Of a stretch of DNA of 30,826 nt, positions 30,577-30,826 are shown piece after piece; within the stretch, counting starts at the first letter, position 1; each line of letters begins with the position of its first letter. The translations under genes and the position numbers were made by a program. Below the pieces are notes generated by a model, which worked only from the letters and a program-made list of their open reading frames with translations, made no database searches and was not told the origin of the DNA. The stretch comes from JANWZL01 sp041640815 (GTDB lineage: Bacteria; Pseudomonadota; Gammaproteobacteria; Burkholderiales; Thiobacillaceae). The DNA lies in assembly GCA_041640815.1 (NCBI GenBank), contig JBEPZO010000023.1, positions 1-30,826 on the forward strand. The letters are read 5' to 3'.

Positions 30577-30826
30577 CGACGACACATCGGCCAGTGCTGC
30601 TCGAGGAGACGCTGGCCGCCTTGGCAATCCGGCCGGATGGTACCTATATCGACGCCACCTTTGGGCGCGGCGGTCACAGCGGTGCCATCCTCGCGCGGCT
30701 GGGGCCGGCTGGCCGCCTGCTCGCCTTGGATCGCGACCCGGAGGCGGTGCGCGCCGGCTTAGCCTGGCGGGATGCGCGCTTCCAGATCGCCCATGCCGCC
30801 TTCAGCACGCTGCGCGAGACGGCGCA
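30573..30826 (+). CDS. rsmH: 16S rRNA (cytosine-1402-N4)-methyltransferase, partial
   Basis: 5' part only; the window ends after 84 codons of an expected ~310. The GTG start overlaps the mraZ stop (GTGA), which couples the two. The start of the protein reads HRPVLLEETLAAL, then YIDATFGRGGHSGAIL (SAM-binding motif I, around 27-42) and LLALDRDPEAV, all standard for RsmH/MraW. Confidence 0.95.
   Translation, partial: MTTTHRPVLLEETLAALAIRPDGTYIDATFGRGGHSGAILARLGPAGRLLALDRDPEAVRAGLAWRDARFQIAHAAFSTLRETA

Overview
The window looks like a chromosomal segment of a betaproteobacterium, most plausibly from the Hydrogenophilales/Nitrosomonadales/Rhodocyclales side of the class. The main pointers are the block zapB-zapA-6S RNA-5-FCL, rnpB immediately before mraZ-rsmH, dciA divergent from secA, a c552-type cytochrome, and conserved small beta-type hypotheticals after secA. 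No 16S gene is present, so the assignment is by gene content only. Most genes are housekeeping; no phage, transposase, CRISPR array or known defence island was seen.

Left part (1-7.9 kb, visibly less GC-rich than the centre): tRNA-Pro(CGG), ispB, tRNA-Thr(CGT), an Irr-like Fur-family regulator and thiO all lie on the minus strand. On the plus strand follow two isolated type IV pilin-like genes (fimT/gspH-type and pilE-type, separated by 400 empty bases where a minor-pilin cluster would be expected), then birA, coaX and a SPOR-domain protein (biotin and CoA cofactor supply plus envelope).

Centre (7.9-17.8 kb, GC-rich): a small periplasmic cytochrome c with its own terminator; a complete branched-chain amino-acid type ABC transporter operon livKHMGF; an exported protein built of about fourteen 12-13-residue repeats, flanked by a strong terminator. 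Opposite in direction lies the division/6S locus: zapB (apparently leaderless promoter), a structured spacer, zapA, 6S RNA, 5-formyl-THF cyclo-ligase. Then a GT4 glycosyltransferase and gluQ on plus.

17.7-22.8 kb: a DHH phosphoesterase and a fused ATP-sulfurylase/APS-kinase form a two-gene minus-strand operon. The sulfurylase half has lost its catalytic motifs while the kinase half is intact. A VanZ-like membrane protein is divergent to it; aroK and dciA are on minus.

Right part: secA; an AT-richer insert with two overlapping lipoprotein genes (the second FlgO-like); a 75-aa conserved protein and a Cys-rich protein; pyrC; RNase P RNA; and the start of the dcw cluster, with an mraZ promoter carrying five GTG repeats at exact 10-bp spacing and a truncated rsmH at the window edge.

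The items most worth following up are the 13-residue repeat protein, the DHH/degenerate-sulfurylase/APS-kinase operon, the leaderless zapB promoter and structured zapB-zapA spacer, and the Irr-like regulator.
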